Assembly (NCBI RefSeq): GCF_015160855.1
Contig: NZ_CP063373.1
Coordinates: forward strand, 6,510,001 to 6,574,000
Reading direction: 5' to 3'
Origin: Streptomyces ferrugineus
GTDB taxonomy: Bacteria > Actinomycetota > Actinomycetes > Streptomycetales > Streptomycetaceae
Length of the DNA: 64,000 nt
Shown here: positions 26,461 to 37,108 of the stretch, piece by piece
How positions within the stretch are numbered: position 1 is the first letter of the stretch
How the letters are laid out: the number at the start of each line of letters is the position of its first letter
Program-made: the position numbers and the translations under genes
Notes under the pieces: model-generated
Seen by the model: the letters and a program-made list of their open reading frames with translations, nothing else
The model's database searches: none
What the model was told of the DNA's origin: nothing

Positions 26461-27565
26461 GACGCCCCGCCCGTCGGTCGGCACAGTGCGAGCAGGTCGC
26501 TGTGGTGGACGACCACGCGCAGTTCGCCGGCCTGGCAGGCGGCGAGGCGTTCGGTCAGATAGCGGTCGGCGCGCTCGCGCAGTTCGGGGCGCTGCTCGAC
26601 CGCCGCGCCGACCCAGCCGCGCAGCCACTGGGCGGTGAGCGCCGACTCGCCGGGGCCGAGCCGCCAGGGGCTCGGATGGACCTGGACGGTCGCGCCGTGT
26701 TCGGAGAAGGCCTCGGCCGCCGCCGTGACCGCGTCCGGGCCCAGCAGACCCGAGCGCCGCTGGTGGGCGTTGAACGCCTCGGCGATCTCCCTGTCCAGCG
26801 GGTCGGACGGGGTGAGTTCGACGCGCCCGGCGACGGAGAGCGTCAGCAGCGCCGGGCAGCCGGCGCCCGCGCAGGCGGTGGCGAGGGTGTCGATCTCCTC
26901 GCGGGTGAGGACGTCCAGCAGTGCGGACGCCGTCACCAGGGAGGCGCCGAGGAGGGCGTCCGGGGTGAGGCGGCCGATGTCGCCGCGGCGGGTCTCGACC
27001 GTGACGCGGCTGCCGTCGGCGGACGAGCGCGGGGAGGCGACGGCGGCGAAGTGCAGCAGGTAGGGGTCGCGGTCGTGCAGGACCCAGTGCTGGGCGCCGT
27101 CCAGGTGGGGCGCGAGCCAACGGCCCATCGAGCCGGTGCCGCAGCCCAGGTCGTGGATGACCAGTCCGCCGGCCCGTCCGGGGAGGTTGGCGAGCCGGAT
27201 GCGCAGCGGGTCGAGCAGGTCGTGTGCCCGCGCGGCCGAGTCGGGGCCTTCCCGCAGTTCCAGCCACTCGGGGGCGTAGCGGGGCGGGTCGTCCGGCCCG
27301 GCGTCCCTGAGCCGTACGGTGGCCCTCCCCCGGCCTTCGGCCGGGGGAACCCCCATCTCGCTTCGCTCGCCGGGGCCGACAGTGGGACCGGCGCCGAGGA
27401 TCACGGCGTCCGTGTCTCCTGCCGCCGGTACGGACACACCGCTCATGTCACCCTCCGCTGAAACGATCCCGCGCCCCGGTCCGGGCTTCCCGGCGGCACC
27501 CGTGGCGTCCCTCGGGCCCGGCTGGACGGGGATCGTGCCCCCGCCCTGTGTCGTCGCCGTCTTCC

Positions 27566-27569
<4 letters not shown>
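26457..27569 (-). CDS. class I SAM-dependent methyltransferase with disordered N-terminus
   Basis: 370 aa. The AdoMet site is LVIHDLGCGTGSMGRWLAPH (about residue 138), followed by WVLHDRDPYLLHFA, RRGDIGRL and ASLVTASALLDVLTREEID. The first 90 residues are Gly/Pro-rich and contain a DNA hairpin (27327-27347), so they may be a linker of recent origin; the conserved part starts near VRLRDAGPDDPP. It is coupled by ATGA overlaps to the glycosyltransferase upstream and the membrane protein downstream. Probably methylates an intermediate of the same pathway. Confidence 0.82.
27327..27347. repeat. GC-rich hairpin repeat inside a coding sequence
   Basis: A perfect stem CCCCCGGCC / GGCCGGGGG with a TTC loop, directly followed by AACCCCCATCTCGCTTCGCT. 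I recall very similar palindromes recurring between genes in Streptomyces genomes. Here it lies within the N-terminal linker of the methyltransferase gene and keeps the frame open (GVPPAEGRG). Confidence 0.7.
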
Positions 27570-29250
<1,681 letters not shown>

Positions 29251-29302
29251 TCACCCTTTTCTCAGGTCAGGCGGTCTTGTCGTCCCCAATTGAACGAGTC
29301 CG

Positions 29303-30286
29303 TCAGGGGGTGTCCGTGTAGCTGACGCGGTGACAGAGAGCCTGGATCTCCCCCGAGGCGAGCTTGGGCATCACCTCGGGCAGTTCCTCGAACGCGCTTT
29401 CTGATGTGACGAGCGCGTCGAGGGCCGGGTCGGCGAGCAGTTCGAGGGCGAGGGCCAGCCGGTCGGCGTACGTACGGCTGGCGCGGCGGGCCGGGGAGAC
29501 GGTGCCGACCTGGCTGCTGCGGATGGTGAGCCGCCGGGAGTGGAAGGCCTCGCCGAGCGGCAGGCCGACCTTCCGGTCGCCGTACCAGCTGAGTTCGAGG
29601 ACGGTGCCCTCGGCCCTGAGCAGTTCCAGGGAGCGGGCGAGTCCCTGCTCGGTGGCGCTGGCATGGACGACCAGGTCGCACTCGCCGAGCGCGTCGTTCG
29701 GCGCGGCGAAGTCGACGCCGAGGGCCTCGGCGACCGCGGCCCGGCCCGGGTCGGCGTCGACCAACTGCAGCCGTACGCCCGGGAAGCGGGCCAGCAGCGC
29801 GGCCACCGAGCAGCCGATCATGCCGCCGCCTACCACGGCGATCCGGTCGCCGACCAGCGGCGCGGCGTCCCAGAGCGCGTTGACGGCGGTCTCGACGGTG
29901 CCGGCGAGGACGGCTCGTTCGGCGGGCACGGTGTCCGGTACGACGGTGACGGCGCTCGCGGGGACGACGTAGCGCGTCTGATGCGGATGGAGGCAGAAGA
30001 CGGTGCGCCCGACGAGCGCGTCCGGCCCCTCCTCGACCACTCCGACACTCAGGTAGCCGTATTTCACGGGAGCGGGGAACTCGCCCTCCTGGAACGGTGC
30101 GCGCATGGCCGCGTGCTGGCTCTCGGGGACCCCGCCCCGGAACACGAGCGTCTCGGTGCCCCGGCTGACACCGGAGAAGAGCGACCGCACCACCACGTCG
30201 CCCTCGCCCGGCTCCGGAAGGTGGGTCTTCCGGATCTCTCCTTCACCCGGAGAGCTGAGCCAGAACGCGCGTGCGGTGCGGTTCAT
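29303..30286 (-). CDS. MDR-family dehydrogenase (zinc-ADH-like)
   Basis: 327 aa. GroES-like N-terminus with [22 protein letters not shown], a form also seen in BchC-type dehydrogenases. The NAD(P) site is [22 protein letters not shown] (about residue 150), then [11 protein letters not shown]. The Cys-rich structural-zinc loop of classical alcohol dehydrogenases is absent. AGGAGG precedes the ATG at 30286. It is on the same strand as the pterin-homologue operon, 150 bp upstream, and diverges from the phosphatidyltransferase gene. Likely oxidises or reduces an alcohol in the pathway. Confidence 0.82.
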   Translation of the reverse strand: MNRTARAFWLSSPGEGEIRKTHLPEPGEGDVVVRSLFSGVSRGTETLVFRGGVPESQHAAMRAPFQEGEFPAPVKYGYLSVGVVEEGPDALVGRTVFCLHPHQTRYVVPASAVTVVPDTVPAERAVLAGTVETAVNALWDAAPLVGDRIAVVGGGMIGCSVAALLARFPGVRLQLVDADPGRAAVAEALGVDFAAPNDALGECDLVVHASATEQGLARSLELLRAEGTVLELSWYGDRKVGLPLGEAFHSRRLTIRSSQVGTVSPARRASRTYADRLALALELLADPALDALVTSESAFEELPEVMPKLASGEIQALCHRVSYTDTP

Positions 30287-30394
30287 CGGGATCCTCCTGA
30301 ACGATCGTGAAGCTGTGCACGTACCGAGGTGTGCACAGGTCGCGCACAGTACGCGGCCTTGATCGACTCTGTCATCCGGCCGGAGGAATGTGCG

Positions 30395-31156
30395 GTGGCC
30401 CTGAACAACACGTACGAAGCAAGGCTGGTCCAGCAGGAGACCGCTGTGGGAGCGGGCGTGCAGATCCTGTTGCTGGCCCTGCTCGGTTCGGTGATCGGTC
30501 TGGGGCCGGCGGGCTGGCTGACCGGCCTCGTCTTCGCCGTCTCCACATGGGCGCTGCTGTCGGTGGCCCTGCACCGGTCCAGGCTGCGCTCCTTCGGGCC
30601 GGCGAACCGGGTCACCCTCGGCCGGGCGACTCTGGTCGGCGGCGTGACGGCGCTGGTGGCGGACTCCTTCCGGAGTTCCCCGCCGGTGACGGTGTTCGTC
30701 GGGCTGACGGCGGTGGCCCTGATCCTCGACGGCGTGGACGGCAAGGTGGCCCGCCGGACCGGCACCTCGACAGCCCTGGGCGCGCGGTTCGACATGGAGG
30801 TCGACGCGTTCCTGATCCTGGTGCTGAGCGTGTACGTCTCGATGTCGCTCGGCCCCTGGGTCGTCCTCATCGGCGCCATGCGCTACGCCTTCGTCGCCGC
30901 CGCCCGCGTCTGGCCCTGGCTGAACGCCGCGCTCCCCCCGAGCACGGCCCGCAAGACGGTCGCCGCGATGCAGGGCGTGTTCCTGCTCCTGGCCGCGTCC
31001 GGCTACCTTCCGCACGCGGCGACCTTCGCGGTGACGGCGACGGCGCTGGCGGCGCTGGTCTGGTCGTTCGGGCGGGACATCATGTGGCTGTACCGGACTT
31101 CGCGGGTTCAGCGGGTCGCGGTGCGGCGGGAGGTGCGGGAGCTGGTGGCGTCCTGA
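30395..31156 (+). CDS. CDP-alcohol phosphatidyltransferase
   Basis: 253 aa integral membrane enzyme that swaps CMP of a CDP-activated lipid or alcohol for a second alcohol. The complete family signature D-x2-DG-x2-AR-x8-G-x3-D-x3-D is present ([18 protein letters not shown], then GARFDMEVD). About six membrane helices surround it. The GTG at 30395, seven bases after GGAGGA, is preferred over the in-frame start at 30329. Its place next to a glycosyltransferase, methyltransferase and flippase-like gene points to a glyco(phospho)lipid product, but the head group is unknown. Confidence 0.87.
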   Translation: MALNNTYEARLVQQETAVGAGVQILLLALLGSVIGLGPAGWLTGLVFAVSTWALLSVALHRSRLRSFGPANRVTLGRATLVGGVTALVADSFRSSPPVTVFVGLTAVALILDGVDGKVARRTGTSTALGARFDMEVDAFLILVLSVYVSMSLGPWVVLIGAMRYAFVAAARVWPWLNAALPPSTARKTVAAMQGVFLLLAASGYLPHAATFAVTATALAALVWSFGRDIMWLYRTSRVQRVAVRREVRELVAS

Positions 31157-31238
31157 GTGTCAGCCGGATGCCTGCGGCGCAGGTGCGGGGTGTGTGGGGG
31201 TGCGCGTAGCGCCTTTGGGTGCGTTGTGGGTCGGGGCC

Positions 31239-31336
31239 GTGGCGGGGGGTGTCCGTCCTCGGACCGGCGGTTGGCGTTGGGCAGGGTGCTGACCGTTCCT
31301 TGACGCCGGCCACTGCGGGCGGACACCCCCCACCAC
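31239..31336. repeat. inverted repeat pair in the 730-bp intergenic region
   Basis: GTGGCGGGGGGTGTCCG (31239-31255) and CGGACACCCCCCACCAC (31320-31336) are complementary except for one base, with a 64-bp loop between. It lies in the intergenic stretch 31157-31886 just before the tandem array. It may be a terminator for the phosphatidyltransferase gene or a decayed palindromic element. I see no gene in 31157-31355 or 31772-31886. Confidence 0.6.
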
Positions 31337-31355
31337 GTCCCCTTCCCGCCGTACG

Positions 31356-31771
31356 CGACTGCGGGTCCACTCCGCTCCGCATTCAGCTGCGGGTCCACTC
31401 CGCTCCCCTTCAGCCGCGGGTCCACTCCGCTCCCCTTCAACTGCGGGTCCACTCCGCTCCGCATTCAGCTGCGGGTCCGCTCCCTCCGCTTCAGCTGCGA
31501 GTCCACTCCGCTCCCCTTCAGCCGCGGGTCCACATCGCTCCGCCTCAGCTGCGGGTCCACTCCGCTCCGCATTCAGCTGCCGGTCCGCTCCCTCTGCTTC
31601 AGCTGCGGGTCCACTCCGCTCCCCTTCAGCCGCGGGTCCACTCCGCTCCCCTTCAGCCGCGGGTCCACTCCGCTCCCCTTCAGCCGCGGGTCCACATCGC
31701 TCCGCCTCAGCTGCGGGTCCACTCCGCTCCGCATTCAGCTGCCGGTCCGCTCCCTCTGCTTCAGCTGCGGG
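31356..31771. repeat. 27-bp tandem repeat array (about 15 units)
   Basis: About 15 head-to-tail units resembling CAGCCGCGGGTCCACTCCGC plus a 7-base tail. Most units are 27 bp. A few are 28 bp, and each isolated 28-bp unit is followed by a 26-bp unit, so the three-base phase is kept. Larger blocks repeat too: the last units of the middle third recur at the end, showing segmental duplication. Both strands stay open as 9-residue repeats (RVHSAPLQP on plus, GPAAEGERS on minus), but no start signal or homology supports a protein. There are no unique spacers, so it is not a CRISPR array. Confidence 0.85.
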
Positions 31772-31886
31772 CATGCGTGCCGCCTGGGGCGGCACGGGTG
31801 GGCGCAGGCGGCACCCCGTCAGCGCCGGGCCGCGCGACCCACCCCCGCCCAGCCCCCACGCCGGGTCAGTCACAAGTGCGCCGCCC

Positions 31887-33113
31887 CTATCTCCGCGGCA
31901 GCACACCGATCGCCGCAAGCGGTACGGCCGCCAAGACCAGCCAGGGCACGGCGGCGGGCAGCCCGGTGTCCAGGAGCGTCCCCGTCGCCGAGCTGCCGAT
32001 GAGGACGATGAGGCCGGAGATCGAGGACAGCGCGCCGGTGTAGAGGCCGAGGCGGCCCTCCTCCGCGAGGTCGGGGACCCAGGCGCGCGCGACCGGTGCG
32101 ACGAGCATCTGGCCGAGGGTGAGCAGGATGACGAAGCCGGCCGCGGGCAACAGGCCCGCCGTGCCGGTCCAGTCGGCGGGACGGGCGACGGCGACGGTCG
32201 TGAAGCCCGCCGCGATCAGGAGCAGTCCGGCCACCATGGACCGGCGCAGGGTGAGCCGGTCCCCCACCCAGCGGGTGACGGGCAGCTGGGCGATCACCAC
32301 CAGCAGCGAGGACAGGGCGAACAGCCAGGCCAGCGCGGACTGGGAGCCCGTGGCGCGCTCCACCTCGTCGGGGAGGGCGAGGTAGAGCTGGTTGTAGGCG
32401 AGCAGATAGGCGCCGTAGGCACAGCACAGCGCGAGGAAGCGGCGGTTGCGCAGCAGCTTCCCCAGGCCGCCGCGCAGCCGCACGCCCCCGCGCCCGGGTA
32501 TGTGCTGCGGCAGCAGCCACGCGTGCCCGGCGAGGACGAGCACGAAGATCCCGGCGCCCGCGAGGCACACCGTGCGGAAGTCCACCGGCAGCAGCAGCGC
32601 GCCCAGCAACGGCCCCACGAACGCGCCCGCCTGACCGGCCACCGTCAGCAGCGCGAGGACCCGGGTGCGGGAGCCGGCCCCCGACTCCTCCCACAGCACC
32701 GCCTGCCGGGCCACCTCCGACTCCACCGCCGGTGAGAACAGCGCGGCGGCGAACCCGATCAGCAGTACCGCCCCGATCACCGCCCAGGTCTCCCGCGCAT
32801 GTCCCAGCCAGGCGAATCCGGCGATCCGCAGTACGCAGCCCGTGAGCACGACCGGCCGGATGCCGTACCGGTCGGCCAGCGCGCCGCCCACGACGAACAG
32901 CCCTTGTTGGCTGAACGTCCGCAGCCCCAGCACGAACCCGACCAGCCAGCCCGCCATGCCGACGGCCTGCCCCAGGTGCTCGGAGAGGAAGGGCAGGACC
33001 GCGAAGAAGCCGATGTTGAAGGCGAGTTGGGTGAGGATGAGCAGACGCAGGAGCGGGGAGAGGCGGGGGCGGTCCGCGGTCGCCCTGCGCAGGCCGAGGG
33101 AGAGCGAGGTCAT
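31887..33113 (-). CDS. MFS transporter
   Basis: 408 aa with about 12 membrane helices. Helix 1 reads LLRLLILTQLAFNIGFFAVLPFLSEHLG and loop 2-3 has GGALADRYGIRPVV. Similar to actinobacterial drug or metabolite exporters of the MdtG/YceL kind. Its ATG overlaps the stop of the fused ABC permease gene (ATGA), so it is cotranscribed with the importer genes at 33110-36403. The pairing of an importer with an exporter hints at a shared substrate, but none can be named. Confidence 0.83.
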   Translation of the reverse strand: MTSLSLGLRRATADRPRLSPLLRLLILTQLAFNIGFFAVLPFLSEHLGQAVGMAGWLVGFVLGLRTFSQQGLFVVGGALADRYGIRPVVLTGCVLRIAGFAWLGHARETWAVIGAVLLIGFAAALFSPAVESEVARQAVLWEESGAGSRTRVLALLTVAGQAGAFVGPLLGALLLPVDFRTVCLAGAGIFVLVLAGHAWLLPQHIPGRGGVRLRGGLGKLLRNRRFLALCCAYGAYLLAYNQLYLALPDEVERATGSQSALAWLFALSSLLVVIAQLPVTRWVGDRLTLRRSMVAGLLLIAAGFTTVAVARPADWTGTAGLLPAAGFVILLTLGQMLVAPVARAWVPDLAEEGRLGLYTGALSSISGLIVLIGSSATGTLLDTGLPAAVPWLVLAAVPLAAIGVLPRR

Positions 33114-34897
33114 CGGGTCGCCACCACCTTCCTTGTGTCCGGCTGCTGTTCGGGCGCCCTCGTGACGGGCTCGGGGCCGCTCTCCCGGCGCCGTGTCCCG
33201 CCGGCCGCCGTCACCGCCAGCGCGCCCAGCAGGGCGAGTACGGCGGCGGGGGCGAGGACCGCCCAGGGGGCGCGCTCGGCGTAGGGCTGGTTCTCGGCGA
33301 GGAGCAGGCCCCACTCCGGTGCGGGAGGCTGGGCGCCGAGGCCGAGGAAGGCCAGCGAGGCGAGCGCCAGGGCGATGCCGGGCAGGCGGAGCAGGGCGTG
33401 GCGGGTGACGGGCGGCACGATCGCGGGGAGCAGTTCGTGGCGCAGGAGGTAGCGGCGGTCGGCGCCCAGGGCTCGGGTCGCGGTGAGGTGGAGGGCCGCG
33501 CGTTCCTGCCGCAGCAGCGCCGAGGTGTGGGCGGCGAGCGGCGCCCAGGCGACGGCGGCCACGGCGAGCGCGGGCGTGGTGGTTCCGCTGCCGACGACCG
33601 CGGTGACGAGCAGGGCGACGAGCACCGGCGGCAGCGCGGTGACGGTGTCGACGAGCGGGCCGGACAGCCGGGGCAGCAGGCCGAGCGCCAGGCCGGTGAG
33701 GAGCGTGGCGCCGGTGATCGCCAGGGCGAGAAGGAGGGTGTCCAGGGCGCCGTGGCCCACGCGGGCGAGGACGTCCCTGCCGAGGGCGTCGGTGCCGAAC
33801 GGGTGCGCCCAGGACGGGGCCGCGAGTCGCTCGGCGGTGTCGAGGGCGAGGGGGTCGCGGGGCAGCCCGAGGGCGACGACGGCGACGAGCAGGCCGCCGT
33901 ATGCGAAGGGCGGGAACCTGCGGGCGGGTGGGGTCGGGCGGTGCAGGGACGGCAGGGCGCCGTCGCGCAGGGCGGGGCCGATGAGCAGGCGGGTGAGGAG
34001 GTGGGCCGCTCCGGCGGCGGCCGCGGCGAGCAGGACGAGGGCGAGGGTGCCGGCCTGGAGGACGGGCAGGTCCTGGGCGAGGGCGGCCTGGAGGGTGGTG
34101 CGGCCGAGGCCGGGGATGTCGAAGATCTGCTCGACGGTGACCGAACCGCCGGTCAGGCCGACGACGAACAGGCCGGTGTTGGGCAGCAGTCCGGGCAGGC
34201 AGCGGCGCAGGGCCTGGCGGGCGACCGTACGGCCGGGCAGTCCGCGTGCGGTGGCGGCCTGCGCCCAGGGCTCGGCGAAGGCGCCGGGCAGCAGGTCGTC
34301 GAGGAGCCGGCCGAGGACGGCACCGGCGGGCAGGCCGAGGGCGAGGGCGGGCAGGATCGTCCACCGGAAGCCGTACCAGCCGAGGGCGGGCAGCCAGCCG
34401 AGTTGCACGCCGACGACGGTGGCGAGGACGGATGCGGTGAGGAACTCGGGCAGTGCGGCGAGGACGGCGGAACCGCTGCCTGCCGCCCGTCGTCCGCCGA
34501 GCTGCCGCCGAGCCCCGAGCCACAGGGTGCGGGCGCAGATCAGCGCGGCGGTGACCACGGCGACCGCCAGGGCCACCGCCATCAGCAGCAGGGACACGCC
34601 GAGGGCCTGGAGCACGGCGGGCGTGACCTCGCCGCCGGAGAGCCAGGACCGTCCGGCGTCCCCGTGCCACAGCCCGCCCAGCCAGTCACCGAGCAGGGGG
34701 AAGGGGCCGGCGTCCAGGCCGAGTTGGGCCCGGATGTCCGCGAGTACCTCGGGGGTGGGGTCGCGGTCCGCCGAGCGGGCCTTGAGGACGGTGAGCGCCG
34801 GGTCGGTGTGCGACAGCCAGGGCAGCACGCCGATGGCGCACACCAGGGCGGCCGCGATCCCCGCACGCCACAGGAGCATGACTGCCTGGCGCCGCAC
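33110..34897 (-). CDS. fused double permease of a peptide/nickel-type ABC importer
   Basis: 595 aa, about twice the usual permease length. The first half (1-310) is DppB-like with VQLGWLPALGWYGFRW, RGLPGRTVARQALRRCLPGL (EAA loop) and VEQIFDIPGLGRTTLQAAL. The second half (330-570) is DppC-like with HPFGTDALGRDVLARV, ALGADRRYLLRHELLPAI (EAA loop) and ASLAFLGLGAQPPAPEWGLLL. So DppB and DppC are fused into one protein. The start is GTG at 34897, three bases after the binding-protein stop. No ATP-binding subunit gene is present nearby. Confidence 0.87.
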   Translation of the reverse strand: MRRQAVMLLWRAGIAAALVCAIGVLPWLSHTDPALTVLKARSADRDPTPEVLADIRAQLGLDAGPFPLLGDWLGGLWHGDAGRSWLSGGEVTPAVLQALGVSLLLMAVALAVAVVTAALICARTLWLGARRQLGGRRAAGSGSAVLAALPEFLTASVLATVVGVQLGWLPALGWYGFRWTILPALALGLPAGAVLGRLLDDLLPGAFAEPWAQAATARGLPGRTVARQALRRCLPGLLPNTGLFVVGLTGGSVTVEQIFDIPGLGRTTLQAALAQDLPVLQAGTLALVLLAAAAAGAAHLLTRLLIGPALRDGALPSLHRPTPPARRFPPFAYGGLLVAVVALGLPRDPLALDTAERLAAPSWAHPFGTDALGRDVLARVGHGALDTLLLALAITGATLLTGLALGLLPRLSGPLVDTVTALPPVLVALLVTAVVGSGTTTPALAVAAVAWAPLAAHTSALLRQERAALHLTATRALGADRRYLLRHELLPAIVPPVTRHALLRLPGIALALASLAFLGLGAQPPAPEWGLLLAENQPYAERAPWAVLAPAAVLALLGALAVTAAGGTRRRESGPEPVTRAPEQQPDTRKVVATR

Positions 34898-34900
34898 GGG

Positions 34901-36403
34901 TCAGCGCCGGGTGCCGATGCCGACGAGGGTGCGCTCGTACGGGTCGAGGAGCGCGCCGCTGACGGAGGTGCCGACGCCGGTGATGACGCGCTGGTGGATC
35001 AGCGGTACGACGGCGTCGGTGCCCAGGACGCGGGCCTCGGCGGCCATCGACGCCTCCTGCCGCTCGCCGGTGTCGACCGCCTTCTCGGCCTTGGCGACGG
35101 CCCGGTCGACGTCCTTGTCGCACAGCTGGGCGATGTTGTAGCCGCCGTCGCAGGTGTAGTCGCTGGCCAGGACGGAGACGGGGTCGCCGGTGTCGACGAG
35201 GGTGTTGCGGGCGAGGACGAAGGCGTCGAACCTGCCGGCCAGCGCGTCGCTCTCCAGCCGCGAGTACTCGCGCACCTCCAGCGTGACGTCGAACCCGGCC
35301 TTGTCCAGCTGCTGCTTCAGCACCTGGGCGACCTCCGGCAGTTCGGGCCGGTTGTCGTAGGTGGCGAGCGTGATGCGGGTGCCCTTGGGCTTTCCGGGCT
35401 CGGCCCGCCCGACCGGCTCGCTCCGCCTGCCCTCGGCCCAGGTGACGGCGGGCCCGTAGATGCCGGCGCCGGCGTCGGCGTATCCCTCGTAGACGTCCTT
35501 GGCGAGCGTGGAGGTGTCCACGGCCTGCCGGGCGGCGGCGCGCAGCGCGGCGTCCTTGAAGGGGCCCTTGCCGGTGTTGAGCAGCAGGCTCGTGGTGCGG
35601 GTCGTGGCGGTCGCCTCGCGGGTGGCCTTGTCGAGGGTGGCGGCCTGGGCGACGGGGATCGCCTCGGCGAGGTCGACCTGGTCGGTGCGCAGGGCGCTCG
35701 CGCGGGCGATGCCGTCGGCGACGAACTTGACGTCGATGCCGGTGGCCTGGGCGCGGCCGCCCCAGTAGTCGTCGTAGCGGTCGAGGGTGGCGGCGGTGGC
35801 GCCCATCACCTTGGTGAGCTTGAACGGCCCGGTGGCGGTGCCGACCGGGTCGACCTCGCCCTTCGTGTCGTACGCCTTCGTGGAGAGGACGGCGAGGGCA
35901 GGGCTGGACAGCCGCAGTGGCAGGACGGGGTCGGGGTTCTCGGTGGTGATCCGTACGCCGGTGGCGCCGTCGGCCTTCGCGGTGAGGGTGACGCCGGAGA
36001 GGGCGGCCGGCGCCGGCTTGGCCTGTGTGGCGTGGGTGAGGGCGGCGGCGACCGCGGCCGGGGTGACCTCGGAGCCGTCCTGGAAGGTGGCCTCGCGCAG
36101 GGTGAACAGCCAGGTGCGGTCGTTCTCCTGGCGCCAGGAGGCGGCGAGGGCGGGGGTGGCGGCGCCGTTGGCGTCCAGCTCGGTCAGGCCCTCGGTGACG
36201 CCGAGGCGGGTGAGGGTGGTGGAGTCGGCGCCGTACGGAGAGAGGTTCTCGGCGGGCGGGAAGGCGAGGGCGACGCGCAGGCGGGAGCCGGCGTCGGTGC
36301 CGTCGGCGGAGTCGGTGCCGCCGGAGGCGAAGCAGCCGGCCAGCACCGGAGAGAGGAGGAGGGCGAGGAGCGGGCGGAGTCGGTGTCGGTGTCGGGGTCG
36401 CAC
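34901..36403 (-). CDS. ABC transporter substrate-binding lipoprotein (SBP_bac_5 / peptide-nickel type)
   Basis: 500 aa. It is exported and lipid-anchored: basic MRPRHRHRLRPLLALLL followed by the lipobox LAGC (Cys about residue 24). The mature part has the family pattern AFPPAENLSPYGADSTTLTRLGVTEGL, DRTWLFTLREATFQDGSEVTPAAV and VGTATGPFKLTK. The ligand could be a peptide, nickel chelate or opine. First of a three-gene operon with the fused permease and MFS gene. A GNAT gene lies three bases upstream on the same strand. Confidence 0.87.
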   Translation of the reverse strand: MRPRHRHRLRPLLALLLSPVLAGCFASGGTDSADGTDAGSRLRVALAFPPAENLSPYGADSTTLTRLGVTEGLTELDANGAATPALAASWRQENDRTWLFTLREATFQDGSEVTPAAVAAALTHATQAKPAPAALSGVTLTAKADGATGVRITTENPDPVLPLRLSSPALAVLSTKAYDTKGEVDPVGTATGPFKLTKVMGATAATLDRYDDYWGGRAQATGIDVKFVADGIARASALRTDQVDLAEAIPVAQAATLDKATREATATTRTTSLLLNTGKGPFKDAALRAAARQAVDTSTLAKDVYEGYADAGAGIYGPAVTWAEGRRSEPVGRAEPGKPKGTRITLATYDNRPELPEVAQVLKQQLDKAGFDVTLEVREYSRLESDALAGRFDAFVLARNTLVDTGDPVSVLASDYTCDGGYNIAQLCDKDVDRAVAKAEKAVDTGERQEASMAAEARVLGTDAVVPLIHQRVITGVGTSVSGALLDPYERTLVGIGTRR

Positions 36404-36406
36404 GGG

Positions 36407-36949
36407 CTATCGCTCCATCGGTATCTCGAAGTGGACGACGCCGGAAGCGCCCTCCGGCTCTTCGCGTTCGTCGTGCACGACCTTGCCGCGCGAGCGCCAG
36501 AAGGCCTCGGCACCGGGCACGTTGGGGTCGGTGTGCAGATAGACGGCGCGGTAGCCGCCGTCCGCCGCCGCGAAGGACAGCAGTTCCTCGACCAGCCGCC
36601 CGGCGAGGCCCCGCCTGCGGTGCTCGGGGCGGACGTAGACGCGGCGCAGCTGCGCGGTCTCGCCGGAGGGGTAGCGCTCGGCGAGATGGCGCGGGTTCGG
36701 CGGGTGGGCCGGGCCGCGGGAGTCGAGGGCGGCCGTGGCCACGACACCGTTGTCGCGCGGGTCTATCGCGACGAGGAGCGTGTGGCGGGGTGAGACGAGG
36801 TAGGCGGCGGCCGGGTCGATGATGTCCGCATGCCAGCGGGGCACATAGCCGGTGCCGAAGTCGCGGTAGACGGTGTCGAGCATCACGGCTCGCGCACCGT
36901 CCAGGTCGTCCGGGCTCGCCGCCCTGATGCTGTAGTCGTGCACTTGCAC
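36407..36949 (-). CDS. GNAT-family N-acetyltransferase
   Basis: 180 aa. Acetyl-CoA site QLRRVYVRPEHRRRGLAGRLVEELL (about residues 97-121). N-terminal IRAASPDDLDGARAVMLDTVYRDFGTGY is typical of GNATs acting on small molecules or protein N-termini. The three-base gap to the binding-protein gene suggests it leads the transporter operon. Acceptor unknown. Confidence 0.83.
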   Translation of the reverse strand: MQVHDYSIRAASPDDLDGARAVMLDTVYRDFGTGYVPRWHADIIDPAAAYLVSPRHTLLVAIDPRDNGVVATAALDSRGPAHPPNPRHLAERYPSGETAQLRRVYVRPEHRRRGLAGRLVEELLSFAAADGGYRAVYLHTDPNVPGAEAFWRSRGKVVHDEREEPEGASGVVHFEIPMER

Positions 36950-37059
36950 ATCATATGCATTAAGCGCGGGGCGTGATCACCTCACCCCTACTGGCCCCTC
37001 AACCCCCTTCCGGCCCAAGCGATTTGACAGTGATCGCGGCCACGACCAACCTACCCACA

Positions 37060-37074
37060 TGACATCCATTTTCA
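37060..37074. promoter_or_regulatory. Zur-box-like inverted repeat
   Basis: TGACATCCATTTTCA, 35 bp before the ATPase start. It agrees with the actinobacterial Zur consensus as I remember it (TGAAAATGATTTTCA) at 11 of 15 positions. It sits in the only AT-rich stretch of the local intergenic region. Zinc control is a guess from this resemblance. Confidence 0.35.
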
Positions 37075-37108
37075 AAAAGGCTACTCTGGCCATGGAGGCG
37101 GTTCGCTG

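Noticed and set aside
31356..31771. CRISPR array
   Set aside because: Units are contiguous with no unique spacers, and no cas gene is present.
31160..32043. Repetitive open frames on both strands through the 27-bp array
   Set aside because: Their openness follows from the repeat being a multiple of three. There is no ribosome site, no non-repeat domain, and one overlaps the MFS gene.
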